From an uncultured Clostridia bacterium (GTDB lineage Bacteria > Bacillota > Clostridia > UBA1381 > UMGS1253), in assembly GCA_934457145.1 (NCBI GenBank), contig CAKSHP010000025.1, forward strand, positions 1 through 28,677: 28,677 nucleotides of DNA, read 5' to 3'. Numbering within the stretch: position 1 is the stretch's first letter; each line of letters starts with the position of its first letter. Below are positions 1 through 6,944 of the stretch, in pieces. The notes under the pieces are model-generated. The model worked only from the letters and a program-made list of their open reading frames with translations. It was not told the origin of the DNA and searched no databases. The translations under genes and the position numbers were made by a program.

Positions 1-699
1 GAAGGATTAAAAAGCGCAATAGAGGGCGTGCGTGCGTTAAACTTTGCGGGATTAAACGTTACCGCACCGCATAAGATTGAAGTTATGAGTTATTTAGATG
101 AAATTTCGGATGAGGCAAAGGCGTATGGTTCGGTAAACACCGTTGTAAACAAAAACGGCAGACTCTATGGCTATAACACCGATGCCCAGGGATTTTATCT
201 TTCTCTTGTAAATTCCGGGATTGAAATTAAAGACAAAGATATTTTGCTTCTCGGCGCCGGCGGTGCATGCAGACCGGTTTGTATTAAGTTTTTAAATGAG
301 GGCGCAAAAAGCATAACCGTTTTAAACCGCACTCAAAAACGCGCTGAGGAGTTAAGAAACTTTGTTTATGAAAAAACAGGGAAGATTATAAACATAAACA
401 AAGAAAACAGGCATTATGATGTTGCAATAAATACAACCTCGGCGGGAATGGGCGAAAACCGTGACTGCCCTATAAGCGATTTTTCGTTTGTTGATAAAGA
501 CACCGACGCTGCGGATATGATATATAATCCGAGTGAGACTGTGTTTTTAAAAAATATGAAAAAAGCCGGAGCAAGACATGCTGTAAACGGTTTGGGAATG
601 CTTATTTATCAGGGAATTGTGGCATATGAGCTGTTTTGCGGAGAAAAGATAGACCACAGCATTTTTGCCGACATAAAACGAGAGGTGTTCGGGTTTTGA
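1..699 (+). CDS. aroE: Shikimate dehydrogenase (NADP+), 5'-truncated by window edge
   Basis: AroE reduces 3-dehydroshikimate to shikimate with NADPH in chorismate synthesis. The frame is open from base 1, and an in-frame ATG is not found before the family motif, so the true start lies outside the window. What is left carries the substrate-binding signature NVTAPHK with its catalytic lysine near base 60, then NTDAQGF with the shikimate-binding Asn and Asp near base 175. A Rossmann loop GAGGA follows near base 255, and then the NRTQKRA segment that recognises the NADP phosphate. The INTTSAGM stretch near base 430 is also typical. The stop codon overlaps the TTG start of aroK by two bases (TTGA), which indicates translational coupling. 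Only roughly the first 50 residues of a usual 270-290 residue enzyme are missing. Identification is secure. The window cannot show whether it is AroE proper or a quinate-active paralogue, but the aroK-aroQ neighbours favour AroE. Confidence 0.95.
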   Translation, partial: EGLKSAIEGVRALNFAGLNVTAPHKIEVMSYLDEISDEAKAYGSVNTVVNKNGRLYGYNTDAQGFYLSLVNSGIEIKDKDILLLGAGGACRPVCIKFLNEGAKSITVLNRTQKRAEELRNFVYEKTGKIININKENRHYDVAINTTSAGMGENRDCPISDFSFVDKDTDAADMIYNPSETVFLKNMKKAGARHAVNGLGMLIYQGIVAYELFCGEKIDHSIFADIKREVFGF

Positions 700-1205
700 A
701 AAATATTGTTTTAACGGGATTTATGTGCAGCGGAAAAACCACAATAGGCAAAATGGTTGCAAAAAAAATCGGGTATCGCTTTATTGATACGGACGAATAT
801 ATTAAAAACAAAACAAAAATGCAGATAAGCGAGATATTTGAAAAATACGGCGAAGAAAAATTTCGCGAAATTGAGTCACAGTGCATAAAAGAGCTTTCAG
901 ATATCGGAGGATGCGTTATTGCAACCGGCGGAGGAGTTGTGCTTAATGCGCAGAACATGGAAAATTTAAAGAAAAACGGTGTGGTTTTTTATTTGAGCAC
1001 AAAACCGGAAACGATTTTAAAGCGTTCGGATGCTATTAAAAAAAGACCGCTTATTAAAAACTCATCGGCAGATGAGATTATAAAGAAGATGGAAAGCCGA
1101 AAACCGTTTTATCAAAACAACCATTTTCAAATAGAAACCGACTCGCTTGCGCCGATGCAGGTGAGTATGCAGATAATAAAATCATATAAAAATTATGCAA
1201 GGTAG
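696..1205 (+). CDS. aroK: Shikimate kinase
   Basis: The product phosphorylates shikimate at the 3-hydroxyl using ATP. I place the start at the TTG at 696, which overlaps the aroE stop, because AGAGGTG at 681-687 sits a good distance upstream and the protein then begins MKNIVLTGFM as in the family. An upstream ATG in the same frame would add about 20 unrelated residues that lie inside aroE. The 169 residues match the usual AroK length. Visible motifs are the Walker A loop GFMCSGKT (8-15), the DTD shikimate-binding aspartate at 33, FREIE with Arg57 and Glu60, the GGG loop at 78-80, and the lid arginine in KKRPLI near 117. The gene lies between aroE and aroQ and is evidently part of the same transcript. 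Non-AUG starts in both aroK and aroQ may limit their translation, although that is inference. Confidence 0.95.
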   Translation: MKNIVLTGFMCSGKTTIGKMVAKKIGYRFIDTDEYIKNKTKMQISEIFEKYGEEKFREIESQCIKELSDIGGCVIATGGGVVLNAQNMENLKKNGVVFYLSTKPETILKRSDAIKKRPLIKNSSADEIIKKMESRKPFYQNNHFQIETDSLAPMQVSMQIIKSYKNYAR

Positions 1206-1215
1206 GCGATAGGTT

Positions 1216-1644
1216 TTGAAAAAACTTCTTGTTATAAACGGCGTTAATCTTAATATGACGGGCGTTAGGGAAAAAAAGTTTTACGGAGCAGAAACGCTTG
1301 ACGATATAAATGCATATATTAAAAAATCGCTTGACGGTTATGAGTGCAGCGTGGACTTTTTTCAAAGCAATATAGAGGGCGAAATAGTAAACAAAATTCA
1401 CGAAAGCATGGGAAACTATGACGGCGCTGTTATAAATCCCGGAGCGTTTACGCACTACAGCATTGCACTTCGCGATGCAATTGCAAGCGTTGACGTTGAT
1501 TTTGTTGAGGTTCACATCTCAAACATCTATAAAAGAGAAGAGTTTCGCCATAAAAGCGTTACGGCGCCGGTGTGCAAAGGGCAAATATCCGGGCTTGGCA
1601 AACAGGGGTATGTGCTTGCGCTTATGTCATTTCTGGAGGAGTAG
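1216..1644 (+). CDS. aroQ: Type II 3-dehydroquinate dehydratase
   Basis: AroQ dehydrates 3-dehydroquinate to 3-dehydroshikimate, the step before AroE. At 142 residues it has the size of the dodecameric type II enzyme. Motifs in order are INGVNLNMTG (7-16), the catalytic tyrosine Tyr23 in KKFYG on the flexible lid, FFQSNIEGEIVNKIHE (48-63), INPGAFTHYSIALRDAI with catalytic His80, VEVHISN with His100, and REEFRHKS with Arg111. The usual NGPNLN is NGVNLN here, a conservative oddity outside the catalytic residues. The start is TTG at 1216. No ATG is available nearby in frame, and the protein begins exactly where the family does. An AAGG at 1199-1202 could act as a ribosome binding site. The gene lies 10 bases after aroK and 3 bases before the M24 peptidase, so it is almost certainly in one operon with them. 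Confidence 0.95.
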   Translation: MKKLLVINGVNLNMTGVREKKFYGAETLDDINAYIKKSLDGYECSVDFFQSNIEGEIVNKIHESMGNYDGAVINPGAFTHYSIALRDAIASVDVDFVEVHISNIYKREEFRHKSVTAPVCKGQISGLGKQGYVLALMSFLEE

Positions 1645-1647
1645 AGC

Positions 1648-2688
1648 ATGCCGGGCAGAGTTATGAAAATAAAAAAGAATTTAAAAGACGGCGAATGTGC
1701 TTATATTAAAAGACCGGAAAACGTGTTTTATTACAGCGGTTTTGCGGGTGAGGGCGCTTTGGTTGTTTCGAAAAATAAAAATGTTCTTATAACGGATTTT
1801 CGGTATATTTTTGATGCAAAAAAGTGCGAGCCGGAATATGAGATATGCGATATAAAAGACCGTGCTTTGGAATATGCGTTTGAAGGCATACATACTATAT
1901 ATATTGAAGACGACTTTATCAGTTTAAAAGAATATAACAGGCTTAAAGAAAAATTTAAAGATATAACCGTTACAGGCAGGGATTTTTCTTTAAAGCAGCG
2001 CATGATTAAAGACAAAAGCGAGATAGAAAACATAAAAAAGGCATCAAACATTGCCGAAAAAGCTTTTGAAAAGCTGCTTTCAATGATAGATGAAAATATA
2101 ACGGAAAAAGATCTTGCATGTGAATTTGAGTATCTTATTAAAAAATCCGGAGCGCAAAAAACAAGCTTCGATACAATTGTTGCAAGCGGAGTTAATTCTT
2201 CTATGCCGCATGCTGTGGTGTCGGATAAAAAAATATGCGCCGGGGATTTTATAACGTTTGATTTCGGCTGCGTGTATAACGGTTATTGTTCGGATATGAC
2301 AAGGACGGTTGCATATAAGAGTGCAACGGATAAAATGAAAAATGTTTATGATATTGTTTTAGAAGCGCAGTTAGCGGGAATTAACAGCGTTGCAAGCGGG
2401 ATTCGTTGCTGCGATGTTGATAAAGCTGCAAGAGATATAATAAATAAAAACGGATATAAAGATAACTTTGGTCATGCTTTGGGACACGGCGTTGGTCTTT
2501 TTATTCATGAAAGTCCGTCGCTTTCGCCGAGATGCGAAACAGTTTTGGAAGATAACATGGTGGTTACTGTGGAGCCGGGAATATATATTGAGAATGAATT
2601 CGGCATAAGAATTGAAGATTTAACAGTTGTTTCGGGCAAAAAAGCGGACATTTTAACAAAATTTGAAAAAAAATTGATTATTATTTAA
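1648..2688 (+). CDS. M24-family Xaa-Pro aminopeptidase (YqhT/PepQ-like)
   Basis: This is a metal-dependent aminopeptidase or prolidase-like enzyme of the pita-bread fold, expected to act on Xaa-Pro peptides in the cytoplasm. The 346 residues hold a creatinase-type N-terminal domain (about 15-120) and a catalytic domain (about 125-340). The five metal ligands can be traced as Asp205 in TFDFG, Asp216 in CSDMTRT, His280 in GHALGHGVG, Glu309 in VTVEPG and Glu323 in IRIEDL. The ATG at 1648 is preceded by GGAGGAG at 1635-1641, which overlaps the aroQ stop and decides the start. Placement between aroQ and efp matches the yqhS-yqhT-efp order known from Bacillus and many Clostridia. The exact peptide specificity cannot be read from sequence, so PepQ (dipeptidase) and PapA (aminopeptidase P) both remain possible. 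Confidence 0.9.
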   Translation: MPGRVMKIKKNLKDGECAYIKRPENVFYYSGFAGEGALVVSKNKNVLITDFRYIFDAKKCEPEYEICDIKDRALEYAFEGIHTIYIEDDFISLKEYNRLKEKFKDITVTGRDFSLKQRMIKDKSEIENIKKASNIAEKAFEKLLSMIDENITEKDLACEFEYLIKKSGAQKTSFDTIVASGVNSSMPHAVVSDKKICAGDFITFDFGCVYNGYCSDMTRTVAYKSATDKMKNVYDIVLEAQLAGINSVASGIRCCDVDKAARDIINKNGYKDNFGHALGHGVGLFIHESPSLSPRCETVLEDNMVVTVEPGIYIENEFGIRIEDLTVVSGKKADILTKFEKKLIII

Positions 2689-2696
2689 AAAAAGAC

Positions 2697-2725
2697 TTGT
2701 AATTTGTGTGATTTTCATATACAAT
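2697..2725 (+). promoter_or_regulatory. Sigma-A-type promoter for efp
   Basis: TTGTAA at 2697-2702 and TACAAT at 2720-2725 are separated by 17 bases, giving 4/6 and 5/6 matches to the vegetative consensus. The predicted start near 2731 leaves a leader of about 28 bases before the efp ATG. This would let efp be expressed independently of the aro genes. No terminator is visible between the peptidase stop and this site, so read-through from upstream is also possible. Confidence 0.55.
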
Positions 2726-2758
2726 AGATAAGTAAGAAATAATTTGGAGGTAAAACAA

Positions 2759-3316
2759 ATGATAACAGCAGGTGAATTTAGAAACGGTGTAACTTTTGAA
2801 TTGGACGGAAACGTGTTCCAGGTAGTGGAATTTCAGCACGTTAAGCCGGGTAAGGGAGCAGCTTTTGTAAGAACAAAGCTGAAAAATGTTATAACAGGCG
2901 GCGTTGTTGAAAAAACATTCCGTCCCACAGAGAAAATGCCCAAAGCGCATATAGAAAGAAAAGACGTTGAATATTCTTATAACGACGGAGATTTGTATTA
3001 CTTTATGGATCAGGAAACGTTTGAGCTTTCTCCTTTAAACAAAGAGCAGCTTGGCGATGCATTAAAATTCGTTAAAGAAAACATGATGGTTAGACTTCTT
3101 ATCTATAAAGGAACAGTGTTCGGTATTGAGCCGCCCACATTTGTTGAGCTTGAAGTTACCGAAACTGAGCCGGGTGTTAAAGGTGATACGGCAACTAACG
3201 TTACAAAACCGGCAACGGTTGAAACAGGCGCTACGATATTTGTTCCGCTTTTTGTTAACGAAGGCGACGTTATCAGAATTGATACACGTACGGGCGAATA
3301 CATGGCTCGTGTATAA
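2759..3316 (+). CDS. efp: Elongation factor P
   Basis: EF-P binds between the ribosomal P and E sites and relieves stalling at polyproline stretches. I take the ATG at 2759, which has GGAGG at 2746-2750 about 8 bases upstream. A TTG five codons earlier would sit on top of that ribosome binding site. The resulting 185 residues are the standard length, with a KOW-like N-terminal domain and two OB-fold domains. The conserved loop HVKPGKGAAF places a lysine at residue 32, the position that is post-translationally modified in EF-Ps carrying a lysine loop tip. The C-terminal segment ending EGDVIRIDTRTGEYMARV is the family signature. A promoter precedes the gene, and the small zinc-ribbon gene follows after 34 bases. 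Which modification enzyme acts on Lys32 cannot be told here, because no epmA or epmB is present in the window. Confidence 0.97.
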   Translation: MITAGEFRNGVTFELDGNVFQVVEFQHVKPGKGAAFVRTKLKNVITGGVVEKTFRPTEKMPKAHIERKDVEYSYNDGDLYYFMDQETFELSPLNKEQLGDALKFVKENMMVRLLIYKGTVFGIEPPTFVELEVTETEPGVKGDTATNVTKPATVETGATIFVPLFVNEGDVIRIDTRTGEYMARV

Positions 3317-3350
3317 CGCATAATATTATTTATGAAGGAGGCGTAAAGCT

Positions 3351-3767
3351 ATGGAAGAAATGCTTAAAAATGTTGCTTACCTGAAAGGTCTTGCAGAGGG
3401 ATTAAACCTTGAGGAAAAGTCTGATGAAGGTAAGGTTTTGGTTAAAATAATCGATTGTCTGGATGAGATGGCAGAGTCTATGTATGATTTGGCAGCCGAT
3501 CATGATGATTTGGTTGATCAGGTTGACGCAATTGACGAGGATTTGTCGGAAATCGAAGACATAGTTTATGACGATGAAGAAGACGACGAAGATGAAGATA
3601 TTGACTATTTTGAGGTTGAGTGCCCGAAATGCCACGAAACAATCTATGTTGACGACGACTTTTTTGATGAGGACGGTCCGATAGTTTGCCCGAACTGTAA
3701 TGAGGAAATTGAACTTTCTTTTCCGGATTGCGACGGAAACTGCGAAGGCTGCGATGACTGCGAATAA
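3351..3767 (+). CDS. Small acidic zinc-ribbon protein (CD1247-like)
   Basis: This 138-residue protein has an N-terminal helical part (about 1-70), then a run of almost only Asp and Glu (about 73-84), then a zinc ribbon. The ribbon cysteines are Cys91, Cys94, Cys113 and Cys116 (CPKC and CPNC). A second cluster at the very end has Cys127, Cys131, Cys134 and Cys137, spaced C-x3-C-x2-C-x2-C. The N-terminus (YLKGLAEGLNLEEKSDEGKVL) resembles the clostridial CD1247 N-terminal domain family as I recall it, whose function is unknown to me. AAGGAGG at 3335-3341 gives a strong ribosome binding site. The gene follows efp directly and is closed by a terminator, so it is probably cotranscribed with efp. 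There is no signal peptide or membrane segment, and a cytoplasmic regulatory or metal-binding role is only a guess. Confidence 0.8.
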   Translation: MEEMLKNVAYLKGLAEGLNLEEKSDEGKVLVKIIDCLDEMAESMYDLAADHDDLVDQVDAIDEDLSEIEDIVYDDEEDDEDEDIDYFEVECPKCHETIYVDDDFFDEDGPIVCPNCNEEIELSFPDCDGNCEGCDDCE

Positions 3768-3777
3768 TTGAAATGCG

Positions 3778-3818
3778 AAAACGAGAATGTGTGCTGATTG
3801 GCATATATTCTCGTTTTT
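3778..3818 (+). terminator. Rho-independent terminator after the efp unit
   Basis: AAAACGAGAAT at 3778-3788 pairs perfectly with ATTCTCGTTTT at 3807-3817 around an 18-base loop and runs directly into a T tract. It starts 11 bases after the stop of the zinc-ribbon gene. The downstream strand of the stem supplies the U run. Confidence 0.75.
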
Positions 3819-3911
3819 ATTACACAGAAAATTGCGTTGTCAATTACTTAAAAAGAGTACAGTGTCTATGTATTTTTTACACTTTTTTATTTTTAAGAAA
3901 GGTATTAAAAA

Positions 3912-4730
3912 ATGGTTTATATTATAATTGCGGTTTTTGCCGCGCTTGCCGTTATGGCGCTGTATAACGGGTTGACTGTCAGAGAGTACAGCGTTTACAG
4001 CACAAAGATAAAAAATCCTGTGAAAATTGTTTTGGTATCGGATGTTCATTCGATGAAATACGGACAAAAAAAGCTTTTGCGCCTTATAAAAATGCAGAAA
4101 CCCGACTTGATTGCTTTGGCGGGAGATATTTTTGATTCACACGGCAGCGAGAAGTATGCAGAGCAGTTTTTAAAAGGGCTTGACAAAAATGTTTTAACAT
4201 TTTACGTTACCGGAAACCACGAACACAAAACAGGCAGGCTTGACAGTTTTTTAAATATTGTAAAAAGCTTTAAACATATACACGTTTTAGACGCAGATAA
4301 AGAAATTGTCAGCATAAAAGGAAACAGGATTTGTATTGGAGGGATAAGCGACCCTGCAAAGAAAAAATCAGATGATACGGCATATGATTATAAAAAAGCA
4401 TTGGAGGACATAGGAAATAACGATCCGGACAGCTTTAACATCCTGATTGCCCACAATCCTTTTTATTCAGATGATTATAAAAAATATGATTTTGATTTGG
4501 TTTTATCGGGACATACGCACGGCGGACAAATAAGAGTGCCGTTTATTTTAAACGGTCTGTATAACAGGTCGTGGGGATTTTTTCCGCCGTATTGCGGAGG
4601 AATGTATGTTCATGACAAGAAAATGACACATATTGTGTGCCGTGGCGCTGCAAATAATCCGGCATGGTGTCCGAGAATTTTTAACAGACGTGAGATTGCG
4701 GGCATAACCGTGATGAGTGGCAAACAGTAA
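3912..4730 (+). CDS. Membrane-anchored metallophosphoesterase (YkuE/YaeI-like)
   Basis: The product is a calcineurin-like phosphoesterase of 272 residues with one N-terminal membrane segment (about 3-19) that probably anchors it with the catalytic domain outside. All family motifs are present: Asp44 and His46 in SDVHS, Asp72 in GDIFD, Asn102-His103 in GNHEH, His181 in IAHNP, and His201 and His203 in SGHTHGGQ. These bind a two-metal centre. Related proteins act on envelope phospho-compounds, for example YkuE in Bacillus or the LpxG/YaeI group, but the substrate here cannot be inferred. The ATG at 3912 follows AAGAAAGG at 3895-3902. The gene stands alone between the terminator at 3778-3818 and the tetR promoter at 4749. 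I found no convincing promoter in the 94 bases before it. A TTGTCA at 3837-3842 has no good -10 partner. Confidence 0.88.
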   Translation: MVYIIIAVFAALAVMALYNGLTVREYSVYSTKIKNPVKIVLVSDVHSMKYGQKKLLRLIKMQKPDLIALAGDIFDSHGSEKYAEQFLKGLDKNVLTFYVTGNHEHKTGRLDSFLNIVKSFKHIHVLDADKEIVSIKGNRICIGGISDPAKKKSDDTAYDYKKALEDIGNNDPDSFNILIAHNPFYSDDYKKYDFDLVLSGHTHGGQIRVPFILNGLYNRSWGFFPPYCGGMYVHDKKMTHIVCRGAANNPAWCPRIFNRREIAGITVMSGKQ

Positions 4731-4748
4731 AAAAGTGCACGCCGGCTA

Positions 4749-4777
4749 TTGAAAAATGATATAAAATGTGTTATAAT
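4749..4777 (+). promoter_or_regulatory. Near-consensus promoter for the TetR-type regulator
   Basis: TTGAAA at 4749-4754 and TATAAT at 4772-4777 are spaced by 17 bases, giving 5/6 and 6/6 consensus matches. Transcription would begin near 4784, giving a leader of about 100 bases before the regulator ATG at 4886. The -35 box is embedded in TTGAAAAATGATA, which recurs exactly at 5569-5581 upstream of the next gene, so it may also be a regulator binding site. Confidence 0.75.
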
Positions 4778-4885
4778 TATTTATGCTGAGGCATTGGAGA
4801 TTTGAATATGATATTGTGTTTGAAGTTTTAATGCTAAAGGTTATATAGCAAAAGTGAAATCAAACTGATTGGACGGAGAAAGTTT

Positions 4886-5446
4886 ATGCCGACATTTACT
4901 AAAAAAGCTATTATGAATTCTTTTATGAAGCTTTTGAATAAATCTTCTTTTGACAATATAACAGTTAAAGATATTGTGGATGACTGCAAAATAAACCGGA
5001 ACACGTTTTATTATAATTTTAATGATATTTATGCGGTTGTTGACGAAATTTTGCATGAAGAAATAAATAATATAGTTGAAAAGCACAGAGAATATCATTC
5101 GTGGAATGAGGGACTTTTGTATGCTTTTGATTTTGCGCTGCAAAACAAGAAAGCGATTTTTCATTTGTATCACTCGTCTAAAAGACAGCAGCTTGAAGGA
5201 TATTTGCAAAATGTTATATACAGTGTTGTAAGTGAATTTGTAAAAAATCAGGCAAAAGGTGTTGATGTATCGCAAAACGACATTGATTTTGTTGCAACGT
5301 TTTATTCGTGTGCACTGACGGGAATTATAAAAAAATGGCTTGATGACGGAATGAAAGAAGAATTTGAAAATGTGATAGGAAAAACGGGAATTATTTTTGA
5401 CAATAACATTATACAGTCGTTAAAATTTGTTGCAGGTGAAAAATAA
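4886..5446 (+). CDS. TetR-family transcriptional regulator
   Basis: The 186-residue protein has an N-terminal three-helix DNA-binding domain (about 5-55). The stretch FDNITVKDIVDDCKINRNTF YYNFNDIYAVVDEIL, at about residues 22-55, is the TetR helix-turn-helix and the start of helix four. The rest is helical and of the DhaS/TetR_C_7-like type with no recognisable ligand site. GGAG at 4875-4878 precedes the ATG by 7 bases. It has a strong promoter of its own and is closed by a terminator at 5448-5481, so it is a monocistronic gene just upstream of the membrane unit at 5597-12933. TetR repressors often control an adjacent transporter, so regulation of that unit and of itself is likely but inferred. 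The repeated TTGAAAAATGATA near both promoters is the best candidate operator visible. Confidence 0.88.
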   Translation: MPTFTKKAIMNSFMKLLNKSSFDNITVKDIVDDCKINRNTFYYNFNDIYAVVDEILHEEINNIVEKHREYHSWNEGLLYAFDFALQNKKAIFHLYHSSKRQQLEGYLQNVIYSVVSEFVKNQAKGVDVSQNDIDFVATFYSCALTGIIKKWLDDGMKEEFENVIGKTGIIFDNNIIQSLKFVAGEK

Positions 5447-5447
5447 A

Positions 5448-5481
5448 AAAATCAGACATTTTTGCCTGTTTGTCTGATTTT
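5448..5481 (+). terminator. Rho-independent terminator after the TetR gene
   Basis: AAAATCAGACA at 5448-5458 pairs perfectly over 11 bases with TGTCTGATTTT at 5471-5481 around a 12-base loop, ending in four T. It begins immediately after the tetR stop codon and separates the regulator from the membrane gene unit. Confidence 0.75.
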
Positions 5482-5527
5482 CGGTCAAAAAACGCTTTGT
5501 GTGTAAATTTTATGCATGAGGTTTTTT

Positions 5528-5558
5528 TTGACTGTTTTATTAATTTGAAAAATATGAT
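5528..5558 (+). promoter_or_regulatory. Weak candidate promoter for the membrane unit
   Basis: TTGACT at 5528-5533 and TATGAT at 5553-5558 each fit the consensus well (5/6), but the spacer of 19 bases is long. A promoter is expected here because a terminator precedes it and a four-gene unit follows. The surrounding region is very AT-rich, so other hexamer pairs are possible. Confidence 0.35.
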
Positions 5559-5596
5559 ATTATTATATTTGAAAAATGATAAAAAGAGGGGATGTT

Positions 5597-6391
5597 ATGC
5601 ATTACAGCGTTTACGAGTTGATAGCTTTCTTTTTTATTTACGGATTTTTAGGCTGGGTGAGCGAGGTTGCTTTTGCGGCGGTTGAAAAAGGAAAGTTTGT
5701 AAACAGAGGTTTTTTATTGGGGCCGATTTGTCCTATATACGGCGTTGGAGTGGTTTTGGTAACGGCGCTTTTGCATCCGCTTTTAAAATATCCGGTGCTG
5801 GAATATGTTTTATGTGTTGTGATATGTTCGGCAGTTGAGTTTATAACGGGAATGGTTTTAAAAGCATTATTTCACGAACGTTTTTGGGATTATTCTAACA
5901 AAAAATTCAATATAGGCGGATATATATGCCTTACATTTTCGCTGTTATGGGGAGTGGTATGTCTGGTGATTTTATATCTGCTTCATCCGGCGCTGTATGT
6001 TTTGGTTCAAAAATTTCCGCATATATTAGGTATCGTGTTTTTGAGTGTGTTTTTAATTACAATAGCTTGCGACAGCGCGGTAACGATAATTCATGCGCTT
6101 AAGATTGACAAGAGAATGAAAAAGATCGACGAAATTTCAGAAGCGATTTGTGCGCTTTCAAATCATATAGGTAAAGAGATTTCCGATAAAACACTTCTGA
6201 TTAAAGAAAAGACAGAAGAAAAAAGCGCTTCTTTAAACGAGCTTCAAAAGAAATATAAAGCGCTTATTGAAAGGAAAGATATTGTGCATGAACATCTTTT
6301 TAAATCTTTTTCAAATCTAAAAAAGGGAAAGTATCGTTCGGCATATGAAAAAATATTAAACAAAAAGAATAATAGGGGTGATAATTTATGA
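5597..6391 (+). CDS. CmpB-type polytopic membrane protein (putative ABC-transporter type IV family)
   Basis: The 264-residue protein matches the family annotated as putative ABC-transporter permease, ABC_trans_CmpB. Recognisable signatures are YGFLGWVSEV (15-24), NRGFLLGPICPIYGVG (36-51), and ERFWDYSNKKFNIGGYICLTFS in two conserved blocks near 94-115. I count four to five hydrophobic segments within residues 5-165. They are followed by a charged helical tail of about 95 residues that probably forms a cytoplasmic coiled coil. I choose the ATG at 5597 because GAGGGG at 5586-5591 precedes it. The ATG at 5576 in the same frame has no ribosome binding site. It overlaps the next gene by four bases (ATGA), so the two are translationally coupled. 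No ATP-binding subunit is nearby, and a true ABC role is doubtful. The family name reflects databases rather than proven activity. Confidence 0.8.
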   Translation: MHYSVYELIAFFFIYGFLGWVSEVAFAAVEKGKFVNRGFLLGPICPIYGVGVVLVTALLHPLLKYPVLEYVLCVVICSAVEFITGMVLKALFHERFWDYSNKKFNIGGYICLTFSLLWGVVCLVILYLLHPALYVLVQKFPHILGIVFLSVFLITIACDSAVTIIHALKIDKRMKKIDEISEAICALSNHIGKEISDKTLLIKEKTEEKSASLNELQKKYKALIERKDIVHEHLFKSFSNLKKGKYRSAYEKILNKKNNRGDNL

Positions 6392-6915
6392 AAAATCTGA
6401 CAGGGTTTAAGCTGTCGTATGCAATTTTGTCGGCTGCGTTTATTTTATGCGGAATTGTTATGCTTATTATACCCGAAATCTTTATGTATACATTTTGCTA
6501 TATAACAGGGGCTGTGTTTTTGGTGAAAGGCATTATAAGACTGACGGGTTATTTTTCAAAGGATCTTTACAAAATTGCCTTTCAGTTTGATCTGGCGCTC
6601 GGAGTTGCATCTGTGATACTGGGACTTATAATTATTTTTAATTCGGATGGATTTTTAAGATTTATTCCGACAGTGATCGGAATATTCACTTTGATTTCCG
6701 GAGCATTTAGAATACAGTCTGCAATTGATGCAAAAAAATTCGGACTTTCAAAATGGTGGGTTATGCTTTTGGGTTCTGTTATAACTGTTTTGGCAGGACT
6801 TATTTTAATTCTGTGGCCGTCAGAAAGCATGGCGGCAATCGTCGGACTTATAGGAATAACAATTATAATCGACGGAATACAGAATTTGTTTTTGCTGTTT
6901 TATGCGGTGAAATAA
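6388..6915 (+). CDS. DUF308/HdeD-like membrane protein
   Basis: This 175-residue protein consists almost wholly of six hydrophobic segments arranged as three helical hairpins. The glycine- and isoleucine-rich pattern is that of the DUF308 (HdeD-like) family, with repeats such as ILCGIVMLIIPEIFMYTFCY, LALGVASVILGLIIIF and LLGSVITVLAGLILILWP. HdeD in Escherichia coli is linked to acid resistance, but most Firmicute members have no assigned role. The ATG at 6388 overlaps the stop of the CmpB-type gene, and a GGGGTGAT at 6374-6381 can serve as its ribosome binding site. The MMPL transporter gene follows after 29 bases. The arrangement suggests an accessory membrane component of the same unit, but no direct interaction can be inferred from sequence. 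Confidence 0.8.
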   Translation: MKNLTGFKLSYAILSAAFILCGIVMLIIPEIFMYTFCYITGAVFLVKGIIRLTGYFSKDLYKIAFQFDLALGVASVILGLIIIFNSDGFLRFIPTVIGIFTLISGAFRIQSAIDAKKFGLSKWWVMLLGSVITVLAGLILILWPSESMAAIVGLIGITIIIDGIQNLFLLFYAVK

Positions 6916-6944
6916 AAAATTAACATTAAGGAGCTTGGTAATTC

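Larger units (their letters stand above)
4749..5581 (+). repeat. Dispersed TTGAAAAATGATA motif around the TetR gene
   Basis: TTGAAAAATGATA occurs at 4749-4761 over the tetR -35 box and again, identical, at 5569-5581 before the CmpB-type gene. A variant with two extra bases, TTGAAAAATATGATA, lies at 5545-5559. The interval given spans the outermost copies. A role as regulator binding site is inferred. Confidence 0.45.

Noticed and set aside
3861..3894. Second terminator-like hairpin AGTGT/ACACT followed by T runs before the phosphoesterase gene
   Set aside because: The stem is only five pairs around a 13-base AT loop, and the region is simply T-rich. A much better terminator lies at 3778-3818.
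3773..3967. Short frame of 64 codons between the zinc-ribbon and phosphoesterase genes
   Set aside because: It begins inside the terminator, lacks a ribosome binding site, has unusual Cys, Phe and Tyr content, and overlaps the supported start at 3912.
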